From positions 1 to 20,438 of the forward strand of contig DATAES010000107.1 in the NCBI GenBank assembly GCA_036257895.1: 20,438 nucleotides of DNA, in the 5' to 3' direction. The notes under the pieces are model-generated. The model was not told where the DNA came from. It did not search any database and saw only the letters and a list, made by a program, of their open reading frames with translations. This document shows positions 13,369 to 19,815 of this stretch, one piece after another; positions within the stretch are counted from its first letter, which is position 1; the number at the start of each line of letters is the position of its first letter. This stretch comes from DATAES01 sp036257895. GTDB taxonomy: Bacteria > Actinomycetota > Acidimicrobiia > Acidimicrobiales > JACDCH01. Made by a program: the position numbers and the translations under genes.

Positions 13369-14224
13369 GAGGGGACGCGGGCGGAGCCCCGGAGGTTCTG
13401 ACATCCGCGTCCCAACCAGCTCTCGAGTACGCCGCACGGCTCACACTGCGCTCCTTGTGGGCGTGGTGGTCCTCACCGCGTTGGCCGGACTGGCGCAGAC
13501 CGGGCGCTACACCGTCCGTCGCGGCGACACCCTGACCTCGATCGCCGCTCGCAACGGCACGACCGTGAATGCGCTCGCGGCCGCCAACGGCATCGTCAAC
13601 GCGAACTTCATCCTGATCGGTCAGAACCTGACGCTGCCCGGGACCCCGGCCGCGACTGCGGCGAGTTCGAGCCCGTCGATCGTCGTGGTCCAGCCCGGCG
13701 ACACGCTGACGAAGCTGGCGGCCCGGACCGGCGTACCGGCGGCGACGATCATGGCCGCCAACAACCTCAAGGTCACGTCGATGCTCTACGCCGGCGGACA
13801 GTTGCTGCTCGCCCCCCGCAACAGCACGTCGAGCGCGCCCCTGGCGCGCTGTCCGGTTCCCGGCGCGCGGTTCATGAACGACTGGGGCTTCCCGCGGTCG
13901 GACACCGGCTTCCATCAAGGAAACGACATGATGACCAAGCGCGGTACTCCGATCGCAGCGCCGGTGAGCGGCACGGTCACGCAGAACGTCGGAAGCATCA
14001 GCGGCAATCAGTTCCGCCTCGTCGGTGCCGACGGCACGTTGTACGTCGGGGCTCACCTCGACAAGTTCGGCAAGGCGGGCAAGGTCAAGGCGGGCGACAC
14101 CATCGGCTATGTGGGCGACACGGGTGATGCCAAGGGCGGCCCCACCCACCTGCACTTCGAGGTTCACCCGTCCGGCGGCGCTGCGGTGAACCCCTATCAA
14201 CTCCTCGTCGCCGCGTGCCGGTGA
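13367..14224 (+). CDS. Exported LysM-LysM-M23 peptidoglycan endopeptidase
   Basis: Up to 285 residues if begun at TTG 13367, 273 if begun at ATC 13403. A signal peptide or anchor (RVRRTAHTALLVGVVVLTALAGLAQ, about 20-44, given here as its core) is followed by LysM 1 (YTVRRGDTLTSIAARNGTTV, from about 48) and LysM 2 (VVQPGDTLTKLAARTGV, from about 107), which bind peptidoglycan. The C-terminal M23/LytM domain has its zinc ligands: FHQGND (His183, Asp187), AHLD (His230) and HLHFEV (His261, His263). All active-site residues are present, so it should cut peptide cross-links in the wall. The stop overlaps the next gene (GTGA), giving a two-gene operon of wall hydrolases. The start is the uncertain point: see the promoter and Shine-Dalgarno entries. 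Confidence 0.9.
   Translation: MRGRGRSPGGSDIRVPTSSRVRRTAHTALLVGVVVLTALAGLAQTGRYTVRRGDTLTSIAARNGTTVNALAAANGIVNANFILIGQNLTLPGTPAATAASSSPSIVVVQPGDTLTKLAARTGVPAATIMAANNLKVTSMLYAGGQLLLAPRNSTSSAPLARCPVPGARFMNDWGFPRSDTGFHQGNDMMTKRGTPIAAPVSGTVTQNVGSISGNQFRLVGADGTLYVGAHLDKFGKAGKVKAGDTIGYVGDTGDAKGGPTHLHFEVHPSGGAAVNPYQLLVAACR
13391..13395 (+). promoter_or_regulatory. Shine-Dalgarno GGAGG in front of a possible ATC start
   Basis: GGAGG sits 7 bases before ATC (13403-13405), in frame with the LysM/M23 protein. No ATG, GTG or TTG lies at the right distance. It argues that translation may begin at the rare codon ATC rather than at TTG 13367. Confidence 0.4.
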
Positions 14225-14925
14225 GCCGCCGCGTCACCACGACGCTGTGCGTGCTCGCGGTGGCCGCGCTGGCGCTCGCCGGACAGGCGTCGACGACGAA
14301 GAGAGCAGCAGCCGCGCAGACCTACGTCGTGATGCGCGGCGACACGCTGTCGTCGATCGCGAGCCGCTACGGCACGACGGTCTCCGCGATCGCCAACGCC
14401 AACAACATCCGCAATCGAAACCTCGTCGTGATCGGCAAGCGCCTCACGATCCCCGGGGCTCAGTCGGCGTCGATATCATCGTCATCGGCCCATCCACGGG
14501 GCGTACTGCCCGCGAAGCTGCAAGCGCATCCGGAGCGGGTCGCGATGCGGCCGTTGTTCCAGAAGTGGGCTGCGCACTACGGCGTAGCGCCCGATCTGCT
14601 CCAGGCGATCGCCTGGATCGAGTCCGGCTGGCAGACATCGGTCGTCTCGAGCACAGGCGCAATCGGCGTTGGTCAACTGCAGCCCGCCACGGTCGAGTTC
14701 ACTCGTTCGCTGATCGGCATCCAACTCGACCCGAACAGCGCGAACGACAACATTCGGATGTCGGCGCGGTTCCTCCGGTACCTGCTCGACCGGACGGGCA
14801 ACAACGTGTCGGTGACCATGGCCGCGTACTACCAGGGGTTGCGGTCGATATCGACCGGCCCGGCGTGGCCCGAGACGCTGCTCTACGTCGCCAACGTGCT
14901 CGCCGTGCGCCCGTCGTTCGCATAA
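14221..14925 (+). CDS. Exported LysM lytic transglycosylase
   Basis: 234-residue secreted protein. A signal peptide (RRVTTTLCVLAVAALALAG, about 3-21) leads to one LysM domain (YVVMRGDTLSSIASRYGTTV, from about 35, to IPGA at 80), a Ser/Ala linker, and an SLT-type transglycosylase domain. The domain carries AIAWIESGWQTS with catalytic Glu134, STGAIGVGQLQPAT (144-157) and the AAYYQG block near the end. This family cuts the glycan strand, so it complements the upstream M23 endopeptidase, which cuts peptides. GTG 14221 overlaps the upstream stop as GTGA; GTG 14215, two codons earlier, is the alternative. It converges on the small zinc-ribbon gene with 3 bases between the stops. Confidence 0.9.
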   Translation: MSRRVTTTLCVLAVAALALAGQASTTKRAAAAQTYVVMRGDTLSSIASRYGTTVSAIANANNIRNRNLVVIGKRLTIPGAQSASISSSSAHPRGVLPAKLQAHPERVAMRPLFQKWAAHYGVAPDLLQAIAWIESGWQTSVVSSTGAIGVGQLQPATVEFTRSLIGIQLDPNSANDNIRMSARFLRYLLDRTGNNVSVTMAAYYQGLRSISTGPAWPETLLYVANVLAVRPSFA

Positions 14926-14928
14926 CAG

Positions 14929-15138
14929 TCAGTTCGGGTGCTTGATGTCCTTGAGCTCGTGTTCCATCTCGTCGAGCTCGCGTAGCAACTCATCGGCGTG
15001 CTGGCGTTGCTGAACGTCTTCGGGTGGGCAGCCACAGACTTCGACGCCCTTGATCTCGGGCGTCCACATCGCGGCGTGCACTGGGCCGCGACCGATCGGT
15101 AGCCCACACTTCGGACAGACCTCTACCGCCTCATCCAT
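14929..15138 (-). CDS. Small zinc-ribbon protein with acidic coiled tail
   Basis: 69-residue protein. Residues 8-37 hold a ribbon with CPKC (Cys8, Cys11) and CGC (Cys35, Cys37), plus His21 in between. Residues 44-66 are a charged helix (HADELLRELDEMEHELKDIK) likely to form a coiled coil. I recognise no named family. ATG 15138 is preceded by GGAGG with a 5-base spacer. The frame is open upstream to 15699, but that part is antisense to the next gene and has no such signals. It is divergent from the papain-like gene with 75 bases between starts, so the two may share a regulatory region. Confidence 0.6.
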   Translation of the reverse strand: MDEAVEVCPKCGLPIGRGPVHAAMWTPEIKGVEVCGCPPEDVQQRQHADELLRELDEMEHELKDIKHPN

Positions 15139-15213
15139 GACGTCCTCCACGACGATTCGTGACCGCACACTACCTGTGCGTTGAATCGACCTCGGCAGGC
15201 CGAGAGGAGAGCG

Positions 15214-15915
15214 ATGGCGACTGCGAACGCAGTGCCGGGTTTCCAAGCGAGCGTCGACGGCCTGCACTTCACCAACTCGTGGCCGAGCGAGCCCGACATC
15301 ATCGTGGATGTAGGACCGCTCGGGAAGGTGCCGATCGGCGACGCCAGCAACGGGCTGTGCGGCGGGATGGTCTACACGGTGATGGACGTCTTCATTGCCG
15401 GGCTGCCACCCATCCCCGACACGACGAATCCTGCGCAAGGGAGTCCGCTCTTCGACTATCTGGTGTCTCGATTGTTCGCCAGCTTCGACATTCCGGCTGG
15501 CGTGCTCAAGTACTACGAGTGGATGAACACGCCCGATCACGACAGCCGGGTGTGGTTCCTCAAGCGCCGCGGCATCGCGTGGCTCACGATCACGGAGGAG
15601 TGGCCACGCATCAAGGCGGACATCGACAGTGGAATGCTGTCGCCTCTCGGCCTCGTCACTGTTCACACGAGCGATCCCATGATGATGGGGCACAACCATC
15701 AGGTGCTCGCCTACGCGTACGAGGTGGACGGTGCGAACCGGTTGACGTTGCGGGTGTACGACCCCAACACCGCGCCGCCGGAGGCAGACGACGTGCGGCT
15801 CTCACTCGACCTCTCGAACCCGGCGCAAGCGACTCCCATCACCCACAACGTCGGCATCAACGGTTCCATACGGGGTTTCTTCCGCACGGCGTACACGTTC
15901 TCGAATCCCGCATAG
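15214..15915 (+). CDS. Putative papain-like cysteine-protease-fold protein
   Basis: 233-residue protein. ATG 15214 follows a purine-rich Shine-Dalgarno (GAGAGGAGA, 15202-15210). Three blocks look like a papain-type triad in order: SNGLCGGMVYTVMDVF with Cys49, HNHQVLAYAYE with His162 (or His160), and VYDPNTAPP with Asp183/Asn185. The Cys sits at the start of a helix and the His at the start of a strand, as in that fold. The N-terminus has no signal peptide. I cannot name a family, and activity is unproven. Its neighbours, a zinc-ribbon protein and an aldo-keto reductase, give no clue. A frame extension to TTG 15181 is possible, but has no Shine-Dalgarno. It converges on the reductase with 34 bases between. 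Confidence 0.6.
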   Translation: MATANAVPGFQASVDGLHFTNSWPSEPDIIVDVGPLGKVPIGDASNGLCGGMVYTVMDVFIAGLPPIPDTTNPAQGSPLFDYLVSRLFASFDIPAGVLKYYEWMNTPDHDSRVWFLKRRGIAWLTITEEWPRIKADIDSGMLSPLGLVTVHTSDPMMMGHNHQVLAYAYEVDGANRLTLRVYDPNTAPPEADDVRLSLDLSNPAQATPITHNVGINGSIRGFFRTAYTFSNPA

Positions 15916-15949
15916 CTCCCGGGATCGACGCCTCAGCCGGCCCGCGACC

Positions 15950-16915
15950 TCACCGGACGATCTCGTGGATCCGGTCCATCACGTCGTCGTCGAGCTTCGG
16001 CAACACGTCGAGCGCGCCCATGTTCTCGCCCACCTGGTCAGGGCGACTCGCACCGGTGATCACCGACGACACGTGCGGATCCTTCGCGCACCATGCGATC
16101 GACAGTTGAGAGAGCGCGCAGCCGAGATCGTCAGCCACCGCCTTCAGCGAACGCACCTTCGCGTTGCGCTGAGGATTCGTGAGGACTTCCTTCAACCACT
16201 CGTACCCGGGGAGCGTCGCGCGGCTTGTGTCGGGGATCCCGTCGAGGTACTTGCCCGTGAGAAGCCCTGAAGCAAGAGGGCTCCACGTGGTGAGCCCGAG
16301 GCCGATGTCCTCATAGAGGCGCGCGTATTCGCGTTGCACGCGCCGACGCTCGAACAGGTTGTACTGCGGCTGCTCCATCACCGGCTTGTGGAGGTGATGT
16401 CGCTCGGCGACGTCCCATGCGGCGCGGATCTCGTCCGCGGTCCACTCGGACGTGCCCCAGTACAGCGCCTTGCCCCCGTCGATGATGTCGGACAACGCCC
16501 ACACCGTCTCTTCGATCGGTGTCTCGGGATCGGCGCGATGGCAGAACAGCAGGTCGACGAAGTCGACACCGAGGCGGTCGAGTGACCCGTCGATGGCGTG
16601 GTGCAGGTACTTGCGGTTGAGCGTGTTCTTCGTGTTGACGCTGTCGGTGAGTCCCCAGAACACCTTCGTGGACAAGACGTACGTTTCTCGGCTCCATCCG
16701 AGCTGCTGGATTGCCTGCCCCATGATCCGCTCGGATTCGCCGCCGGCGTAGGCCTCAGCGTTGTCGAAGAAGTTCACGCCGTGCTCCCACGCAGCCGCCA
16801 TGCAGTCGCGCGCGAGTGCGGTGTCGAGTTGCGCGCCGAATGACACCCACGAGCCGAACGAGAGCACGCTCACTTTGAGACCCGATCGCCCCAACCTCCG
16901 GTACTCCATTGCCAT
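15950..16915 (-). CDS. Aldo-keto reductase, potassium-channel-beta-like (AKR6 type)
   Basis: 321-residue NADPH-dependent oxidoreductase of the (beta/alpha)8 aldo-keto reductase fold. The start YRRLGRSGLKVSVLSFGSW is typical of the Kv-beta/YghZ group. The catalytic tetrad is visible: Asp51 and Tyr56 in NFFDNAEAYAGGESE, Lys84 in VLSTKVFWG, His126 in LLFCHRADPE. The NADPH-binding end shows SSVITGASRPDQVGENMGAL. Substrate unknown; relatives reduce small aldehydes and methylglyoxal. ATG 16915 has GGAGG 9 bases upstream; a second ATG lies two codons in. The frame is open upstream to 17269, but that lies antisense to the acyl-CoA dehydrogenase. It is divergent from that gene across 58 bases. Confidence 0.9.
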   Translation of the reverse strand: MAMEYRRLGRSGLKVSVLSFGSWVSFGAQLDTALARDCMAAAWEHGVNFFDNAEAYAGGESERIMGQAIQQLGWSRETYVLSTKVFWGLTDSVNTKNTLNRKYLHHAIDGSLDRLGVDFVDLLFCHRADPETPIEETVWALSDIIDGGKALYWGTSEWTADEIRAAWDVAERHHLHKPVMEQPQYNLFERRRVQREYARLYEDIGLGLTTWSPLASGLLTGKYLDGIPDTSRATLPGYEWLKEVLTNPQRNAKVRSLKAVADDLGCALSQLSIAWCAKDPHVSSVITGASRPDQVGENMGALDVLPKLDDDVMDRIHEIVR

Positions 16916-16961
16916 CCGAGCTCTCCTCCGATGCGATTGCCGCGCCGCAGGCGGTCGAGCG

Positions 16962-16967
16962 TACCGT
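16962..16967 (+). promoter_or_regulatory. Candidate -10 box (TACCGT) of the acyl-CoA dehydrogenase
   Basis: TACCGT ends 6 bases before ATG 16974, the distance expected when transcription starts at the ATG itself. A TTGCCG at 16937-16942 could be a weak -35 with a 19-base spacer. No Shine-Dalgarno is present for this gene. Confidence 0.4.
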
Positions 16968-16973
16968 TGCGCC

Positions 16974-18215
16974 ATGTTCGAATGGTCCGAAGAGCATCGG
17001 ATGATCCGCGACGCTGTCCGCCAGTTCGTCGAGGCCGAGATCGTGCCGAAACGCGACGAGCTCGAACATGGGGACTTGCCGCCATACGACATCCTCCGCA
17101 AGCTGTTCGCCACCTTCGGCATGGACGTCATGGCGCGCGAGCAGTTCAAGCGTCGCATCGAACGGGAGCGTGTCGGCGCAGCGCAGACGGCAGCAGCAAC
17201 CGGCGACGACGATGCCCCCGACGGAAGCGGCCGTACGAACAACGCGGCGATGTCGTTGATACCGATCATCGAGCTGTGCCGTCACTGCCCCGGGATGGTC
17301 ACCGCCATGGGCGTGTCGATGGGTCTCACCAGCGCGGCGATCATGAGCCGCGGAACGACGGCGCAGAAGGAGCGGTGGGCGCTCGATCTCCTGACCCTCG
17401 ACAAGATCGGTGCCTGGGCGATCACCGAGCCGAACTCCGGGTCGGACGCGTTCGGTGCGATGAAGTCGACGGCTCGGCGTGACGGTGACGAGTATCTGCT
17501 CAACGGCTCGAAGACGTTCATCACGAACGGGCCGTACGCAGACACCATCGTGTTCATCTGCAAGCTCGACGAAGGCAATCCACCGCCTGAGCGCAAGATC
17601 TTCTCGTTCGTCCTCGACTCCGGCATGCAAGGACTCGAACAGTCCAAGCCCCTGCGCAAGATGGGAATGCACTCGTCGCCGACGGGCGAGCTGTTCCTCA
17701 GCGACGTGCGCGTCGGCCGAGATCGCCTGCTCGGTGAGACCGAGGACGTACCGGCTGGTGGTCGCGAAGGAGCGAAAGACACGTTCTCGATGGAGCGGTC
17801 CGGCGTCGCGGCCATGTCGCTAGGCATCATCGAGCAGTGCCTCGAGACGTGCGTGGAGTACGCGAAGAATCGCATCCAGTTCGGTCAGCCCATCGGCGAG
17901 TTCCAGCTCATCCAGGAGAAACTGGCGCGCATGGAGGTCGCCCGCCTCAACGTGCAGAACCTCGTGTTCCGCTTCATCGAGATGGGCGCCGCAGGACGGA
18001 GCCTGACGCTGGCTGAGGCTTCGGCGATGAAGCTGTACTCGGCACGCGCCGCGACGGAAGTCGCCATGGAGGCGGTGCAACTCCACGGCGGCAACGGGTA
18101 CATGTCCGAGTTCCATGTCGAACAACTCGCACGCGACGCCAAGGTTCTGCAGATCTACGCGGGGACGGACGAGATCCAGATCACTCACATCGCGAAAGAT
18201 CTGCTGCGGCGCTGA
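16974..18215 (+). CDS. Acyl-CoA dehydrogenase
   Basis: 413-residue FAD enzyme that introduces an alpha-beta double bond into acyl-CoA, passing electrons to ETF. The family blocks are present: AWAITEPNSGSDAFG (148-161), LNGSKTFITNGPYAD (176-190), LRKMGMHSSPTGELFLSDV (227-245), IQFGQPIGEFQLIQEKLA (301-318) and QLHGGNGYMSEF (369-380). At the usual catalytic Glu of YEGT the sequence is YAGTDEIQ (Ala396). A Glu is found instead in SMERSGVAA (Glu274), the position used by isovaleryl- and long-chain acyl-CoA dehydrogenases. Residues about 57-92 form an unusual Arg- then Asp/Gly-rich insertion. ATG 16974 gives the standard N-terminus MFEWSEEHRMIRDAVRQFVE. The frame runs upstream, but only inside the opposing gene. 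Confidence 0.93.
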   Translation: MFEWSEEHRMIRDAVRQFVEAEIVPKRDELEHGDLPPYDILRKLFATFGMDVMAREQFKRRIERERVGAAQTAAATGDDDAPDGSGRTNNAAMSLIPIIELCRHCPGMVTAMGVSMGLTSAAIMSRGTTAQKERWALDLLTLDKIGAWAITEPNSGSDAFGAMKSTARRDGDEYLLNGSKTFITNGPYADTIVFICKLDEGNPPPERKIFSFVLDSGMQGLEQSKPLRKMGMHSSPTGELFLSDVRVGRDRLLGETEDVPAGGREGAKDTFSMERSGVAAMSLGIIEQCLETCVEYAKNRIQFGQPIGEFQLIQEKLARMEVARLNVQNLVFRFIEMGAAGRSLTLAEASAMKLYSARAATEVAMEAVQLHGGNGYMSEFHVEQLARDAKVLQIYAGTDEIQITHIAKDLLRR

Positions 18216-18225
18216 GAGCCAGCGC
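18209..18225 (+). terminator. Weak hairpin between convergent genes
   Basis: GCGCT (18209-18213) and AGCGC (18221-18225) form a 5-bp stem around a 7-base loop that spans the stop of the acyl-CoA dehydrogenase and touches that of the opposing reductase. There is no T-run on either side, so intrinsic termination is doubtful. Confidence 0.2.
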
Positions 18226-19160
18226 TACCGGGGCGGCGAGATCCGGTCGATCTCCGCTCGCTCGTCGTCGGTCATCTTCCAACTCACGGCCGCGGCATTG
18301 GCCCGCGCCTGGTCGGGCGTCGTGGCGCCGGCGATGACGGAGACGAGATGGGGGAGCCCGGCCAGCCAGGACATCGCGAGCTCGAGCAGGGTGTGGTCAT
18401 GGTCGCGAGCGAACGCGTCGAGTTTCTCGACCACGTCGAACCGGCGGTCGGACAGCGCCCGCTCACGCCCTTCGGCCGGCATGCCGGCGAGGCGCGTGCC
18501 CTCGGGCGGCTCCTTGCCGCGCGCGTACTTGCCGGTCAGCACACCAGACGCGAGCGGGAAGTACGGCAGGATGGCGAGGTCGTGGCGCTCGCATGCATCG
18601 AGCAGCTCTGGTTCGCCGCGACGTCGCAGCACGCTCAGCTCGTTCTGCACCGACACGAACGGGGCCGAGCCGGTCTGCTCGGCGCTGGACGCGGCTGCGT
18701 CGAGCCGGGGTCCGTCGAAGTTGGAGCAACCGATCTCGCGCACTTTGCCGTCGCGCACGAGTCGGTCGAGCGCTTCGAGCGTCTCGTCGATCGGCGTGGT
18801 GTCGTCGGGCGCGTGCAGTTGGTACAAGTCGATGCGGTCGGTCCCCAGCCGTCGCAGACTCCCTTCGACGGCAGTGGCGATCGACGCCGCGCTCGCACCC
18901 TTCGGCAGCGTCGTGCCGTCGCCCATGCCGAACTTCGTCGCGATCACCACCTCGTCGCGTCGCGGTCCGAGCGCCCTCCCGAGGAATTCTTCGCTCTGAC
19001 CCCCGCCATACGTGTCTGCGGTGTCGAACAAGGTGATGCCCTGGTCGAGCGCGGTGTCGACGACCGCACGGGATGCGGCTGCGTCGATGCGCCGTCCGAA
19101 GTTGTTGCACCCGACGCCGACGACAGAGACAGTCAGGCTTCGGATGGTGCGGGTCTCCAT
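18225..19160 (-). CDS. Aldo-keto reductase (second copy, different subgroup)
   Basis: 311-residue aldo-keto reductase. The tetrad is Asp46 and Tyr51 in TLFDTADTYGGGQSE, Lys76 in VVIATKFGMG, and His116 in LYQLHAPDD. Coenzyme-site blocks are REIGCSNFDGPRL, PYFPLASGVLTGKYARG and VSVIAGATTPDQARANAAA. It differs from the other reductase in this window in the loop regions, and so is not a recent duplicate. Two starts are possible, GTG 19169 and ATG 19160; I prefer ATG because TAGCGT, a -10-like box, covers 19168-19173 and would lie inside the coding region of the longer form. It is followed by no other gene on its strand and converges with the acyl-CoA dehydrogenase 9 bases away. Confidence 0.9.
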   Translation of the reverse strand: METRTIRSLTVSVVGVGCNNFGRRIDAAASRAVVDTALDQGITLFDTADTYGGGQSEEFLGRALGPRRDEVVIATKFGMGDGTTLPKGASAASIATAVEGSLRRLGTDRIDLYQLHAPDDTTPIDETLEALDRLVRDGKVREIGCSNFDGPRLDAAASSAEQTGSAPFVSVQNELSVLRRRGEPELLDACERHDLAILPYFPLASGVLTGKYARGKEPPEGTRLAGMPAEGRERALSDRRFDVVEKLDAFARDHDHTLLELAMSWLAGLPHLVSVIAGATTPDQARANAAAVSWKMTDDERAEIDRISPPR

Positions 19161-19167
19161 CCGCCGC

Positions 19168-19173
19168 ACGCTA
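19168..19173 (-). promoter_or_regulatory. Candidate -10 box (TAGCGT) of the second aldo-keto reductase
   Basis: On the minus strand TAGCGT ends 7 bases before ATG 19160, the leaderless spacing seen elsewhere in the window. It lies in the 34-base gap after the GYD gene, so the reductase may be transcribed separately from it. Confidence 0.35.
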
Positions 19174-19194
19174 AGGGAAAGCAGAGGCGGAGGT

Positions 19195-19515
19195 TCAGCC
19201 GCCGGGTGGCGTGTACTTCACGGTCTGCCCCGCGGCACTGTCGATCTCGTCCGGCGTCAGCAGCACGGTGGTCTTGACGGTGGCTCCGCCCCCGGCCGAG
19301 ACCGTGAGTGCGAGTGCGGCAGCCGCTTCGTTGTCGGGTAGGTCGGCGACCGTGAAGACGTCGGTGCCACCGAACGCGAAGTAGAACGAATCGATCTTGC
19401 CGCCAACACTCTTCGCGGCGGCCTGCGCGGCAGACTTGCGGGCCGACCCGCCTTTCGCGAGAACACCACGAACTCCGTCGAGCGTGTAGCTGACCTGGAG
19501 CAGGTACTTGGGCAT
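19195..19515 (-). CDS. GYD-domain protein
   Basis: 106-residue protein matching the small GYD family: start MPKYLLQVSYTLDGVRGVLA, then AAKSVGGKIDSFYFAFGGTD (35-54), where GGTD takes the place of the usual G-E/N-Y-D. DVFTVADLPDNEAAAALALT and TVLLTPDEID complete the ferredoxin-like fold. Function of the family is unknown; members are small cytoplasmic dimers. ATG 19515 has GGAGG 10 bases upstream. The frame is open far upstream, antisense to the riboswitch and thiamine gene, and that part is not coding. The reductase gene follows on the same strand after 34 bases. Confidence 0.8.
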   Translation of the reverse strand: MPKYLLQVSYTLDGVRGVLAKGGSARKSAAQAAAKSVGGKIDSFYFAFGGTDVFTVADLPDNEAAAALALTVSAGGGATVKTTVLLTPDEIDSAAGQTVKYTPPGG

Positions 19516-19680
19516 TTGTGTCACGCCTCCTCGTCTGGGCCGCCTCGATGTTGCCGAGACGTCCGGGTTGGTCGTCAACGTATTCCGCTCGGCGCAGGGG
19601 TGCTGTGCGTAGCTGTGGCGTACTTCATCATGACGGCGGCGCGGGAAGCGGGACGCTAGAGCCAGCTGCGCGTTCCGCGG
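19516..19680. other. Intergenic region between divergent GYD and thiamine genes
   Basis: No gene is seen here. It must carry promoters for both directions. On the minus strand TACGTT (19577-19582) fits a -10 consensus but lies some 60 bases from the GYD start, without a clear -35. The GYD Shine-Dalgarno lies at its left edge. Nothing else stands out. Confidence 0.4.
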
Positions 19681-19686
19681 TACCAT
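19681..19686 (+). promoter_or_regulatory. Candidate -10 box (TACCAT) for the riboswitch leader
   Basis: TACCAT fits TANNNT. Transcription would begin near 19693, about 10 bases before the first stem of the TPP riboswitch, which is a sensible distance. No clear -35. Confidence 0.35.
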
Positions 19687-19702
19687 CACCGACACAACCG
19701 CA

Positions 19703-19812
19703 GACCCTGGGGAGCTCGGGACAGCCGGGCTGAGAGGGTGACCGGTATCGCCTGACCGGCGAGACAGCGCCACCGACCCACGAACCTGAACTGGGTAATT
19801 CCAGCGGAGGGA
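19703..19812 (+). promoter_or_regulatory. TPP (thiamine pyrophosphate) riboswitch
   Basis: The two conserved cores are present in order: GGGCTGAGAGGGTGA around 19728-19741 (CTGAGA at 19730-19735), and GAACCTGAACTGGGTAATTC with CAGCGGAGGGA from 19782 to 19812. Helix P1 can form between CCCT (19705-19708) and AGGG (19808-19811). The P3 hairpin is CTCGG-GACAG-CCGGG-like at 19715-19729. A variable stem of about 35 bases lies between the cores, as in many actinobacterial THI elements. The Shine-Dalgarno GGAGGGAG of the next gene overlaps the 3' strand of P1, so TPP binding should hide it and block translation. No terminator hairpin with a T-run is seen before the start. Confidence 0.94.
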
Positions 19813-19815
19813 GCC

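Noticed and set aside
16761..16973. Upstream extension of the acyl-CoA dehydrogenase frame
   Set aside because: It lies antisense to the start of the aldo-keto reductase, and the family N-terminus begins at ATG 16974.
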